Shown: positions 23,552-34,027 of the stretch, in pieces
Numbering within the stretch: the first letter of the stretch is position 1
How the letters are laid out: each line of letters starts with the position of its first letter
From: Daedaleopsis sinensis
Taxonomy: Eukaryota; Basidiomycota; Agaricomycetes; Polyporales; Polyporaceae
Direction of reading: 5' to 3'
DNA length: 64,000 bases
Assembly (NCBI GenBank): GCA_033807695.1
Contig: CM066300.1
Location: 372,001 to 436,000 of the forward strand
Program-made: the position numbers and the translations under genes
The notes under the pieces: generated by a model
Told to the model about the DNA's origin: nothing
Databases searched by the model: none
Seen by the model: only the letters and a program-made list of their open reading frames with translations

Positions 23552-26500
23552 GATCTGGTCAACGTGAGCACACACGTGTTCGGATACAAGATCGCATTTC
23601 CGCTCGAAAGCACGTACCATATCGTAACGCACGATGATGTTCATGATCCGGATTTCGACTATAGAAGCGTGGTTGACCTCCTGCTTGACGACCTGACCGC
23701 AGAGGAACTTCTTCAGCCACTGAAGATGAGCGAACAATGCCGTCGCCGCCGAGTGAAGCTCATGACTTGCGCTGCTCGTCCGGGAAGGGCAAGAGCAAAT
23801 CGTAAGACCAAGAAGGACTCGGAGGTACCTGCGAATGCAGTACCAGGTATTGAGCGAACCGCTATGCGGCCAAAGGATGCAAGCCGGGTACTGCCCACCC
23901 CGCTCGTCGTGACCACTCTCGTCAACGGTAAGCCTGTCAGAGCGCTGCTCGACACAGGATGCATGGCTGACTTCATATCTACGACTCTGGTGGATCAGCT
24001 GCGCATCAAAAAGGAGGTCCTTGAGACACCATTACCGGTGTACTTAGCTGTACAGGGCTCCAGATCGAAGATCAATTGTTCTGCATTGGTAGACTTCGAG
24101 TACCAGGGTATACATTGCGAGCGACGTTTTGATGTCATTAACATAGACAGCTATGATATAATATTGGGCACACCTTTCTTGTTCCAACATAAGGTGGCCA
24201 TTGGCTTGAACCCTACTCGGATATCGATTGGCTCGGACGTGCCACTGGACATTGTCGGCGAAGACACGTCAGTGATACTATCCGCAGCGGCGATGGTCCT
24301 CGCAGACACTATGGAGTCCCTGAGGGAAGGACTACGTCAGGAAGCAGCCGACTTATGTCAAGACGGCGCGCGAGCTGCACTACCTCCACTGCGGGATATC
24401 AACCATACTATTCCTTTGATAGATGAATCGAAAATCTATCCATGGTGTCCTTCTAAATGTCCGGATGCCCTCAAACCGCTTTGGCGTGAAAAGAGAGTGG
24501 CATACATGGAGTCTGGAAGATGGGAAATGGTGTCTGGCGTAAACGCGTCACCGATGCTCATGATCCCTAAGCCAGTGCGTGAAGACGGTGTGCTTCGTTT
24601 AAGGACCGTCGTAGACAAGCGGGAGCAGAATGCGAATACTCACAAGCTTGCTGCTCCACTCCCGGACATTGATGGGTTCCTGCGAAATGTGGTACAGCAT
24701 AAGTATTGCAGCCTCATCGACGGGAAGGATGCTTACGAGCAGATTCGTGTCATCCCAGAGCACGTTCCGCGGACGCTGTTCACGACACCGTATGGGACCA
24801 TGGTCAGCCTGGTACTGCAGCAGGGCGATGTCAATGGACCTACGACTTACCAAACAGTTATGAACCATGTATTTGCCCCATACCTAGGCGTGTTCATGGA
24901 CGTATACCTTGATGATGTGGTGATATATTCTGACACCATCGAGGATCATCTCAAGCATGTTCGGCTTGTGTTTGACGTCCTACGGCGCGAAAAGTTCTTC
25001 CTTGGAGCGGATAAGATGGAGTTCTTCGCGTCCAGACTGAAAAACCTAGGTCATGTAATAGATGAATACGGTATCGCGATGGACCCTCACAAGGTTGACT
25101 CAGTCACCGCGTGGAAGGTCCCAACAAATAAGAGCTTGCTGAGTAGCTTTCTAGGTGCTGTTAGCTTCCTCGCTCCGGACTGCGAGGGCATCCGCATACC
25201 CATGGGGGTACTTGCCCCCCTGACAGGGACAACGAAGCTGTGGAAATGGACGGACACTCATCAGCGGGCCTTTGAGCAGATACAGGAGACCGTACATCGC
25301 TGGAGAAATAATCGTCGAGTAGCTCTTGACTACTCGGATAATGCACCTGCTATTAACCTAGTCACGGACGCGTCTTTGACGGGGGCTAGCGGATATATCA
25401 GCCAAGGCGATGAATTGAAAATGTCGCGGGTAGTGACGTTCTGGTCGGGCAAGTTTAACTCTGCACAGCAGAACTACCCTGTCCATGAACAGGAGCTGCT
25501 CGTGATCGTAGAGTCGCTGAAACGGTTTCGTCCGCTGCTATACGGCGCTACCTTTCGCATCTGCACTGATCACAAAGCTCTTGAATACCTCATGAAGCAG
25601 AAGAACTTGTCGCTGTGTCAGCACCGATGGATGGACGTGCTGAACGAGTTCACATTTACTATATGCTATATCCCGGGGGAGACGAACGTACTGGCAGATG
25701 CACTGTCCCGGATATACAGCGACGAGCCACTTGGTACAGTACGAGCGGACTCGGAGTATGTTGGGGATGACGGCGGTGGAGTACCGCACATGTCTAAACA
25801 CCCTGACTTGATCCTCTCGCGTGTAGTGTACTCTGGAGCGGCCGCACTGGTCCACTTGGAACCTCGCCGCTCGGCTCGCATCGCGGCGAACCCTCAGCCT
25901 GCAGGCGTGTACAGGACGTCGCTACGCAGCCAGAGCATGCGTCGTCAGCATCAACGCCTGGAGCGGGACGAGTCACTCGTACCTTCCCAGCCCCAGACAT
26001 TGCCTCGCACAAGGGAGAAGCGACCGGATGCAGTGGATGAGGATAGGGCCGACAGCGCTGTCCACGGGTACCAACAGCAGGACCCGGGTACCGGACAGCC
26101 GACCCCGGACATTCTCTCCACGGCTAGTGAGCTGGGAATGGAGCTGCCTGGCTGTATACGCGGCCGCTATGGAGAAGATCCATTCTTCAAGCGGATTGCG
26201 AAGAAGCCCTCAGACTTCCATCAGTTTACCTACATCGATGGCCTTCTGTACCAGATACAGGCGGGTACGCACATGCTGTGTATCCCGGACATTATAATAG
26301 GTAGTCGACGGCTGCGAGAGATCCTCCTGTCACGCCCATTCAATACTCGCACATCTCGGACCCAAGAAGACCCTTGCATACCTTCGGGTCGATTTATGGT
26401 GGCCAGAAATGGTGGCCGACGTTGCAGCTTACTGTCGGATGTGCAGTGTGTGCGCCACCACCAAGTCCGCCACCGTACGGCCTCTCGGACTGCTGAAACC

Positions 26501-26752
26501 AATGCCCGTGCCTCGACGGCCGTGGCAGTTCATCGGGATCGACTTCGTTGGACCGCTCCCGGCGTCGGACAATCGCCATGGATCATTCGACATGATCTGC
26601 GTCATTATCGACCAGTTAACATCCATGGTGCACCTCGTTCCGACGGTACAGACTTACAGAGCAGTTGAGATTGCAGAGCTCATATTTGAGCACGTATACA
26701 AGCTGCACGGAATACCTGAACGGATCATTAGCGATAGGGACACATTGTTCAC
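23552..26752 (+). pseudogene. Gypsy Pol: protease, reverse transcriptase, RNase H and integrase N-part
   Basis: In frame with Gag. The protease carries ALLDTGCMADFIS, with one catalytic Asp per monomer, and IILGTPFL. The RT spans about 24400-25130 and contains the fingers motif (WEMVSGVNASPMLMIPKP) and the catalytic YLDDVVIYSD. RNase H follows with LVTDASLTGASG, HEQELL, TDHKALEYL and ADALSR. The integrase zinc-binding region shows HAHSILAHLGPKKTLAYL and CRMCSVC, but only after a one-base frameshift near 26330. The catalytic core then shows FIGIDFVGPLP (first D) and IISDRD (second D) before the 512-bp insertion. The reading frame is disrupted but its residues are well conserved, which points to fairly recent death. 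Confidence 0.9.
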
Positions 26753-27264
26753 CATCAGTAATTTCCCGAATTTCTGAAACGGTCTGACCCAGACCTTTCA
26801 GATACGTTCAGATCGATTTCAGATGCCATCAGACTGATCAGAGCGCCCTTTTTCAGACATCGTTTTGGACACTGTCAGACATTTGGGCCGTCTTGCTATT
26901 TCTCCTCACTCACTCATCCTACAGGTACCAAACTTTACAGGAACACGAGGACCAGCAACGCGAACATACATGCAAATTTTCGTGGCCTCAATGACCATAG
27001 AGGCTGCGGTAAAATTCAAGCATTGTCGGAAGTCAGTGCCGCCGACTGCTCTGAGCCTACCATGCATGCACGGTCCGTGAGTCATCCTATTCCTTCACAG
27101 ATGTACTCTCTGACATTTTTTACAGCATAAACCCCCATTTGTTTCTACAGTACGTGTTCAATTCGAGCAGGGCAGGCCCTGGCAGGCCTCCGCACTCGGA
27201 TGTCTTACAAGCGCCGAGCGGGTCAGACACTCAGACCCGTCAGAGAACCTGGGAATTACCGATG
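26753..27264. mobile_element. 512-bp non-autonomous DNA transposon (MITE-like) inside Gypsy integrase
   Basis: The insertion separates IISDRDTLFT from SIFWRKLHDLLG, two parts of one integrase core. The left end (CATCAGTAATTTCCC) and the reverse complement of the right end (CATCGGTAATTCCCA) form an imperfect inverted repeat of about 35 bp. Flanking bases are AC at 26751-26752 and 27265-27266 (ACC is possible because the element begins with C). Removing 512 bp plus one AC restores the integrase frame. Subterminal regions are rich in TCAGAC/TCAGAT and TCTGA words. No transposase frame is present. Compare the element at 42089-43199, which has the same terminal CATCAG and AC target. Confidence 0.85.
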
Positions 27265-29250
27265 ACCAGCATATTCTGGCGGAAGTTACATGACCTTCTA
27301 GGCACTGAACTGCGATTGTCTTCCTCGTATCACCCTCAGACGGATGGCGCCACAGAGTGGGCTAACAGGACCATGACACAGATGCTAAGGCAGTGTGTCA
27401 GACCGGACCAGCGGGACTGGGTTACTAAGCTACCTGCGGTGGAGTTAGCGATGAACTCGGCGCGGTCAGAGACAACAGGTTTCTCCCCTTTTTACCTGAA
27501 CTACGGCCAGATGCCGCGATCTTTGGTCTGGCAGAGTGAATCCGAGTACCCGGGCGTGGAACGTTTCGCAGCCAAAATGAAGGCGGCCATTATGGCAGCC
27601 CATGATGCGATTATTGCGGCACGCACTTCACAGGTTGTGCAGGCGGACAAACCTCGCCGACCGGCGTCGTTCGAGGTCGGCAATCTTGTGTATTTGTCGA
27701 CCAAAAACCTGTCTATACCACGCGGCCGTGCTCGGAAGCTGGCACCTAAATATATAGGTCCATTCACTATCACTAAAGTGGTTAGTGCTGGAGCAACTTA
27801 CAAGCTGGACCTGCCGGAGGAACTCCGAGCTAGGGGCATCACGAACGCGTTTCACGCGTCGCTCCTTCGGCCACACTTCCCTAGCGATGACCGATGTTTT
27901 CCGGGAAGGCAGTTTCACCAGTTACAGGGATTTGGCGAGCGCCCACAGGAGTGGGCAGTTGATCAAATTCTTTCCCATGCGGGACGGGGAAAAGACGCGC
28001 TCTTTGAGGTTAGTTGGTCAACAGGCGACGTGACCTGGGTGCCATACCACGATATACAACATCTACAACCCCTCCACAAATACTACAAGGCTCTCGGGGT
28101 CTCCGGGATTCGTCAGCTGCCCTCTCGGACACTTCCGGACGATGCAGAGGCTACGTCGGTCGAGAATGAGACGGCGGCGACGCCATTGATCTCAGTGGCT
28201 GTTGTAACTGTGCGCGGACGGCGTCACAGCTTTACCCACCCGAGACCTGGCCTGCCGGACGGTACCTGTGAAAACAAACTTCGTAGTGTACTATATCTAG
28301 CCGACGGGCGTGGGGGAACGAACAATATCTCACCTCGCACCCCTCTTACTCTGCGAAACCCTGTCAGCATGTCGGCGGTACCAGGACACTACAACGCGGA
28401 CAATCGCGTCCGCTGGGAGACGTATGCGGACCACTTCCACGCGTGGCTAGATAAGTGGGCCGGGTACCCGGGTAACCCACCCCCAGGGTACGTCGAGGTC
28501 TTCAAAATCACCCAGCGGTACGTGCCCTGTCCACACGAATACCCGGACCTAGTCGCCACAGCGACGCGTCCGGCCATGCCCACGCTACCGGGTGGAGGCA
28601 TCCCTGGCATTACCATGTCTGCGGACGCTTTCAATTCATTCCTCTCCCACAACACCGCGATCAACAGTCAGATCGCGACCCTCGTCCAGAACACGGCAGC
28701 AGTGCACTCGACTCAGTCGCACTCTCGTGGACGCTCGTACCAGGAGTTCAAGCACGCGCCCACCCGTGGCTTTTGTCCCTACCGAGGCGGAGGCCGTTCT
28801 CGAGGTCGCGGCGGACGAACGCCTCCGCTGGTGGACCGCCTCGGAGGGCGCGTTCAGGAGCACGACGACGGACCGTGCCGACGCGGACGACGTGGGGGAC
28901 GTGGGGGACGTGGAAGACGTACCCAAGACCACCAGAAACCTGCTACAAGCGGGCAGCGTGAAAAGGCTGCTGGATCTGGTGAGTACTCACCAGCTACCTT
29001 TATGCGTGGCTTGGTCGACCGATTGGTTGCTTGCTACACAGCTCAAAACGATGGTGAAGTCGCCGCGATCACGGCGATGCAGGCTCCGATGGCGGGGCCA
29101 TTGGGACTGGCTGCTCAGGACGAAGCAGGCCCCTCCACGGGCACCGCACCCACCGAAAACGAGATGGACCTCGATCTGACTGACGACGAGTTCGATCTTG
29201 ACGATCTCGAGGATCTCGATGATGATTTCCAGTCGAAGATCTGTTTCTAA
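27265..29250 (+). pseudogene. Gypsy integrase C-part, chromodomain-like module and long C-terminal extension
   Basis: The frame resumes with SSYHPQTDGATEWANRTM, giving the third catalytic residue E of the integrase DDE triad. GPFTITKVVSAGATYKLDLP to NAFHASLLRPH is the GPY/F module. WAVDQILSHAGRGKDALFEV to WVPYHDI resembles a chromodomain, which in chromoviruses guides integration to heterochromatin. Beyond about 28110 roughly 380 residues follow with no family I recognise. They include a Trp/Tyr-containing segment (WETYADHFHAWLDKWAGYPG), an RG-rich patch (YRGGGRSRGRGGR, GRRGGRGGRGRR) and an acidic tail (MDLDLTDDEFDLDDLEDLDDD). The segment ends at TAA 29250, 63 bp before the 3' LTR. Confidence 0.85.
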
Positions 29251-29313
29251 ATGAAAACGGGGGCTGTCATACGCCGGTGAGTAGGACTCCATACTGAAGT
29301 CCTGGAGGGCGAA

Positions 29314-29661
29314 TGTAAGGTACGAGCATCTGACCTGCCACTTTCAGATATGACCAAGTGGTTGTTGCCGCCTGCAAGCTCCCACCACACGAGCTTCCCG
29401 CTCGTGTCTCGTTTCACTTCAATCTTTTCTTTTCTTACTTGTAGACTTCTTGTTTCACTACTTCTACTCGTTTCAAAAGCTGTCTCGTCTTCCGTATATA
29501 AACCTATGTATCTACTATCGACAAGACTCCAGAGTTCCAATATACGACTTTCCCCACTCACTTCTCGTGTCTACCGACTCTCGCGTGTTTTCCGACCCCC
29601 TTCGACTTACTCTCACGTCTCAACGACGCTCAGCAACGCCGAAGGAGTCGGAGTACTCACA
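29314..29661 (+). repeat. Gypsy 3' LTR, 348 bp
   Basis: Begins TGTAAGGTAC, ends GTACTCACA, with the TATA box at 29495-29502. Its boundary is fixed by the TGAGC target duplication immediately after it and by the 5' LTR start. Confidence 0.93.
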
Positions 29662-29666
29662 TGAGC

Positions 29667-30690
29667 ACTGTTCTCGACGGCGATCTGTCGAGGTTGGTAA
29701 GGCAGGTGCTACGGAGGAAGTGCCGCGTGCAGCACTTCTAGCCCATCCTAGGCGGGTGCTGAGACATGTGTAGCCTGCTTCCAACCCCAAACGTACTGTA
29801 TCGGATGGGCCCATGCACGGGTCGGAATCTGTCGGAATGCCATCACAATCACATAGCAGTATTCCAATTGTCCACATACCATCGATAGAAGAAAGTGCAT
29901 CTTCCTGGGTGCTGAATTGTGGTCCTGATTCACGTTGTGAGCGGGAGAAGGCAAGACCGCCCACCGCGGGGGGGACTCCAAATCGGTGTATTAGGGTCCG
30001 AGACACATGAACAAGTCCTCCGACGCTCGTCACGTAGATCTTGGCAGAAAAATGAACTGTATGTTTCTATATGCAGGGTCGGAATGGGAGCTTGCTACGA
30101 ATGTTGTCGTACGCTTGAAGGTAGGGTTAGGAGCCTCAAGAGTAGTAGAAGTTCAAGCCTGTCACAAGGCCCGCTCCTGAATGGAAATTGGCGATGAGAA
30201 TCGAGATGCACTGGCTCCTGAAAGGTATCTCAGCGTGGAAGGCGGCGGCACTGATTGTGTATCTCCAAAACTATGTTCAAGTTATTCACCACCGCAAGCA
30301 CCAGTGCTGCATAGCAGATTTGAAGCCTTAAAGGTTGTGAGTCAGAGTTAGAATCAGACGGTCACTGAGCGCAGTGCGCGCCACGCTACAGTTCTACTAT
30401 TCAGGCTGCAGTGTGGCAGGCTAGGCTAGACGGGTCACATCTCCCCCCGGATCCATCCGAACAGTTGGCACTGAGGCCGCCCTGCCCACCATGGCTACCT
30501 GCCATGGCTAATTACGGCGTCATATGTGCTATGGTGCTGTCAATCTGGCAACTTGACGGAGGTCGAGATGTCCGAGGTGGCGGAGAGGCTTAGGCGCTTA
30601 CTAATTCTTTGCTCCTCCGAAAATCGAACCTAAGCGTGATAAGCGCCCTATAGTTGACTCGGAACCCCACCGTCTTCAGTAGCAATAACC
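29667..30690. other. Intergenic between Gypsy and F-box gene C
   Basis: No gene was recognised. Frames up to about 130 residues exist on the minus strand but lack protein-like character. The last about 60 bp resemble the upstream region of paralog A and are probably the promoter or 5' UTR of gene C. Confidence 0.5.
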
Positions 30691-32512
30691 ATGGCTCGCT
30701 TTCAGACTGGGTGAGTACAACATTATATCTGTGAACGCAGACTTATCGTACACCGGTGACCTAGAATACTATCACTGGACGATGATTCGTTAACTCAGAT
30801 TATTCTGGAGATGCGCCACAATAAGTATATCCGAGTCAAGTCCTTCTCTGTGATATGCCATCGCATACGAGACATATGCAAGCCCACTCTCTTCGAACAC
30901 TGCCGGCTTCTGGTCGAATACCATTTGACATACGAGACATTCATACCTGCTACACTGTGGCCCGGGTATATCAGGTATGCCGATCTACGCCCATATGTGC
31001 TCCACTGGCTGATTGTTCTGGACTGCCAGGGAGTTGTTGTTTCTTGTTCCTAGCCGATTTCGTCATTGGTACAGCGAGCGAGTGGTCCCGCTCGAAGACA
31101 ATCGCTTTCGGATCAAATTTCCTCTCACAGATTTGCTCTCGCGCATGCCAAAACTTCGTAGTGTCGTGTTTGATGGGATCCACCATGAGACGTCGTCCTG
31201 GGGCGTCAGGAGAGCAGTTCTATCTGTACCGCAGCTACGCCACGTCACTTTCTACGGTGCTTTGTGGGACACACGTGCCGAGACACTCCCGAGGAAGCTG
31301 CCTCTGAAGGTTGCCCCTCTCACTTCACTTGATATCTGGCGCAGCGACTATCGTTATCCGCCACGGTTTGAGCCACGAGAAGATGTTCACGTCCTGGCCG
31401 CGCTCCTCCGTCACACACACAGCTTGTTGGAGACGCTATTCTTACCCAGCGAACTCATATCGCTAGAAATACTTCGGAAGCAGGATTGGCCTCAGCTTCG
31501 CGAGCTCAAGCTGCGTGGAGAACGCCAATCCAACCCTTCGATGGCTGTGCTACCTGCGCTGTCCCACGTACGCACTCTCCGGACCCTCACGCTCGAGCTC
31601 GCACAGACTGATGATCATGGATTGGGGAGACAATCCATGGGACCTTGTGGCGCGACGGGCGGGATCTGGCCCTGGCGCGATGTGGAGACCCTGGTTATCT
31701 TGTATCCCCATCCGGAAGACGAATGCTACTCCTTCCTCCCTTCGACTCTCCGGCGCCTCGACCTCCGTTGCTGGCCTCGCCATTACGTGCACACTCTATT
31801 GCATGATCGACGCACAATCGTCGACCTCTTGAAGTGGCATTCACCCATCCTTGCGTCCTCCGAGATGCTCGATATCCTGCGTCGATGCCGGACATCTGAT
31901 GCACGGTCGAGTCTGTGGCAACTGGACCTCGAGTTTCGGGAGGATCACATGGACCAGGCGCTCTTCCAATTCATACCACTTGCGTTCCCAAATCTCACGT
32001 TCCTCCAGATTCATCGCTATCGGCAGATAGAAAACCCGAACGTTCCGGTGGTAAGCAATGAACCGTGCCCTCGTTTGTATGTTCTACGTGCTGACTAGAA
32101 GTTAGGTAGACCTCGCTGAAGCGTTGACGTCGCTCACCCAGCTGCGGGTGCTTCGACTCCATCTTGACTTTCGAGAGGCCCCACATCCACTTGAGACGAA
32201 CGACGCACTTGTCGCCATCAACCGCACCGTTGCCGCTGCCGCCGACACGTTTGCACGTACAATCAATACCCTGCATCTTGTATGCTTCCTTACAAGGAGG
32301 GACTACATGAACTATTGGCTTCCGTTCCGCGTCCTCCGAAAGGACAAGTCCGTGTATGTAGAGCTGGACATGTCGATATCTGAAACTCAGGGATTTTCAT
32401 ACGTATACTAGCACCCTGCCTCGTTCAGGTTCAGTCGATGATTGACCGATTGTTGCAATTTAGAATGGTAGATGAAGAAGGTCCCTACTGGGACTCGAAA
32501 CAGCCCTGGTAA
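30691..32512 (+). CDS. F-box/LRR-like protein, paralog C
   Basis: Exons are 30691-30710 (20 nt, MARFQT), 30765-30974, 31030-32050 and from 32106. The exon architecture is the same as in A and B, and it is closer to A in wording (ILSLDDDSLTQIILEM, IRDICKPTLFEHC, YHLTYETFIPATLW, LTSLTQLRVLRLHLDF). The final intron is altered. Where A has TC|GTACGT and B has CC|GTATGT, C has TCATACGT, so the expected donor at 32399 is lost. A nearby GTATAC at 32403 would give a different phase and an early stop at about 32475. The conserved last exon (MVDEEGPYWDSKQPW, ending 32512) is still present. The protein is therefore either shortened at its C-terminus or mis-spliced. SCF-adaptor function is inferred. Confidence 0.78.
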
Positions 32513-33104
32513 CTACCACTGGCATGCCTGTCGATATCGGCACAGCAGGCCATATTCGTGTTCAATCACTCGGTGTGGAGCAGCGGGTCGCTGCACGTCG
32601 CTACAGCTCGCTGCAAAATCTTGTTGCCCCCTATTCTGCTTGCCGCGACTACATATACCACATCTCATCTGGCACTATCCCGGGACCACGCTACTGTCAC
32701 TGGCACGTCCGACCCCGATATGTTCTACTTCTTACTGACACTCGTTGTTGATTACGACTCGCAGTTCTTCGAGCTTGCTCGTCCATAAGACCGCGCGGGA
32801 GGACATCGCCACACGCGTGAGTAAACACTGGCACAACTCGTGGGCAAGAGAAGTAGAGGGAGTAATCGAGACGGTGTTCCGGAGAATACATGTGCGCAGG
32901 GTCTGTGCAGAGTATCAGGTCTATCCGAGGTGCGTGCACCACTAGTACTCCCGACCTTGTGAGTAGGCAGAACAATATATTCATCGCGTTGCATTGTGAG
33001 TAGACACGCATTTCGTTCATACACATCGATTTCGTCCATAGTCCATAAAGAAACGACACAGATGCCCTTGACCTTGTTCTTTGCCACTCATCATGGTGAG
33101 ACCC
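32513..33104. other. Intergenic, no gene assigned
   Basis: Between F-box gene C and the convergent secreted-protein gene. Plus-strand frames at 32472-32738 and 32745-32945 are short, overlap each other in different frames and show no recognisable motif. Confidence 0.5.
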
Positions 33105-34027
33105 TCAAAGATGCTGGACTCTGCAATTCACAGTCGAAGAATCAGCGCATGCCTCCCACGTGCCACGACGATGCGGGTACGAGCGTAAATGTGCCGCGAA
33201 TACTCACTGGACATACCAGCGCTGGTCGCTGGCGAGGCAGAGCCCGGCGTGCGCGCCATTGCTCGCGGAGCAGTCGGACGCGAGCCAGTTGATGAGCTTC
33301 GACTATGTCATATAGAGCACACAGAGCCATCATTCAGTGGGAGATGAGATGATGAGACACCCGAAGCAGGGGCGGGAATAGAAAGCACGCGACGTACCCA
33401 TCCAGTGCGGCAGTAGGTCAGCGTAGTTGCGTCTTGGTTGAGGAAGTAGGTCAAGCACGTGTCATACTTGAACGTAACCTGGTTTGTCGGTGTCTGTAGC
33501 GGCCAGAAATCCGGCACTCGTAAGTATTAGTATATACTGTCGGTGCCAGAGTTAGGACCGCGGTGAGAACGAGAGGGCACGCACCCCTAACGCAGAGATG
33601 TTGAAAAGGTCACCCGTGTTCTGGCTCGCGAACAGGAGCGTGTCAGCGATGACGGTGCAGTCGGCGGCGCTCGGGCCCCCACTTGCCGGAGACCAGCAGG
33701 AAGTGTTGCCTGTGTGTCCGAGACCCGAAGGTCAGTACTTACTCATGGATGGAGAGTGTGAGGAAACGCACAGGCGGTGCTACAGACGTTGCTGCTCTGC
33801 CGCTTGGTGAGGGATGAGACTCGGCGCCCGGGCGTGTCGACGAGCTGCGCGGAGGCGTCTGCGCAGTGCGAGACCTGCATCTCGACGTTCTTGGCAGGGC
33901 CGATAAACGTGGTGTACGCGACACGCACGTCGGAGCAGTGTGGCTGGAGGACTGGCGAGACCGAGGCGGCGAACGCGGTCCCGACGGCGGCAACGGCAGC
34001 GCTAGCGAGGAGGGCGACAGCACGCAT
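33105..34027 (-). CDS. Small Cys-rich secreted protein, function unknown
   Basis: Start ATG is at 34027-34025 (minus). The N-terminus (MRAVALLASAAVAAVGTAFA) is a clear signal peptide. The mature part is Cys-rich (QPHCSDVRVAY, VSHCADAS, NVCSTAC|NTSCWSP, AADCTVIADTL, KYDTCLTYFLNQD, LTYCRTGW, WLASDCSASNGAHAGLCLAS). Exons join through introns at about 33783-33720 (GTGCGT...CACAG), about 33590-33516 and about 33397-33299. A last GTGAGT at 33207 with a matching acceptor would add a few residues and end near 33105; otherwise the stop is at 33204. The length is about 190 residues. Such proteins in wood-decay fungi are often of unknown or effector-like role. I do not assign a family. Confidence 0.7.

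Larger units (their letters stand above)
20224..29666 (+). mobile_element. Ty3/Gypsy LTR retrotransposon (chromovirus type), inactivated
   Basis: A complete element with two LTRs (20229-20579 and 29314-29661) is flanked by the perfect 5-bp target duplication TGAGC at 20224-20228 and 29662-29666. The internal order is Gag, zinc knuckle, protease, RT, RNase H, integrase and chromodomain-like module, i.e. Ty3/Gypsy order, all on the plus strand. It is defective: TGA stops at 22826-22828 and 23549-23551, a frameshift near 26330 and a 512-bp insertion at 26753-27264. The purine tract TGGAGGGCGAA directly precedes the 3' LTR. The sequence after the 5' LTR (TTTTTTGAGTG) does not match a tRNA end I recognise, so the primer is undetermined. 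It lies about 300 bp upstream of the start codon of the peptidase gene and may alter its promoter. Confidence 0.95.

Noticed and set aside
29265..29280. GGGGGCTGTCATACG as the start of the Gypsy 3' LTR
   Set aside because: It looks like a purine tract followed by TG, but the 5' LTR has no such extension, and the TGAGC duplication fixes the LTR start at 29314.
32472..32738. 88-residue frame after F-box gene C (MKKVPTG...)
   Set aside because: A shifted reading of the conserved last exon. The VDEEGPYW frame is conserved among the three paralogs and this one is not.
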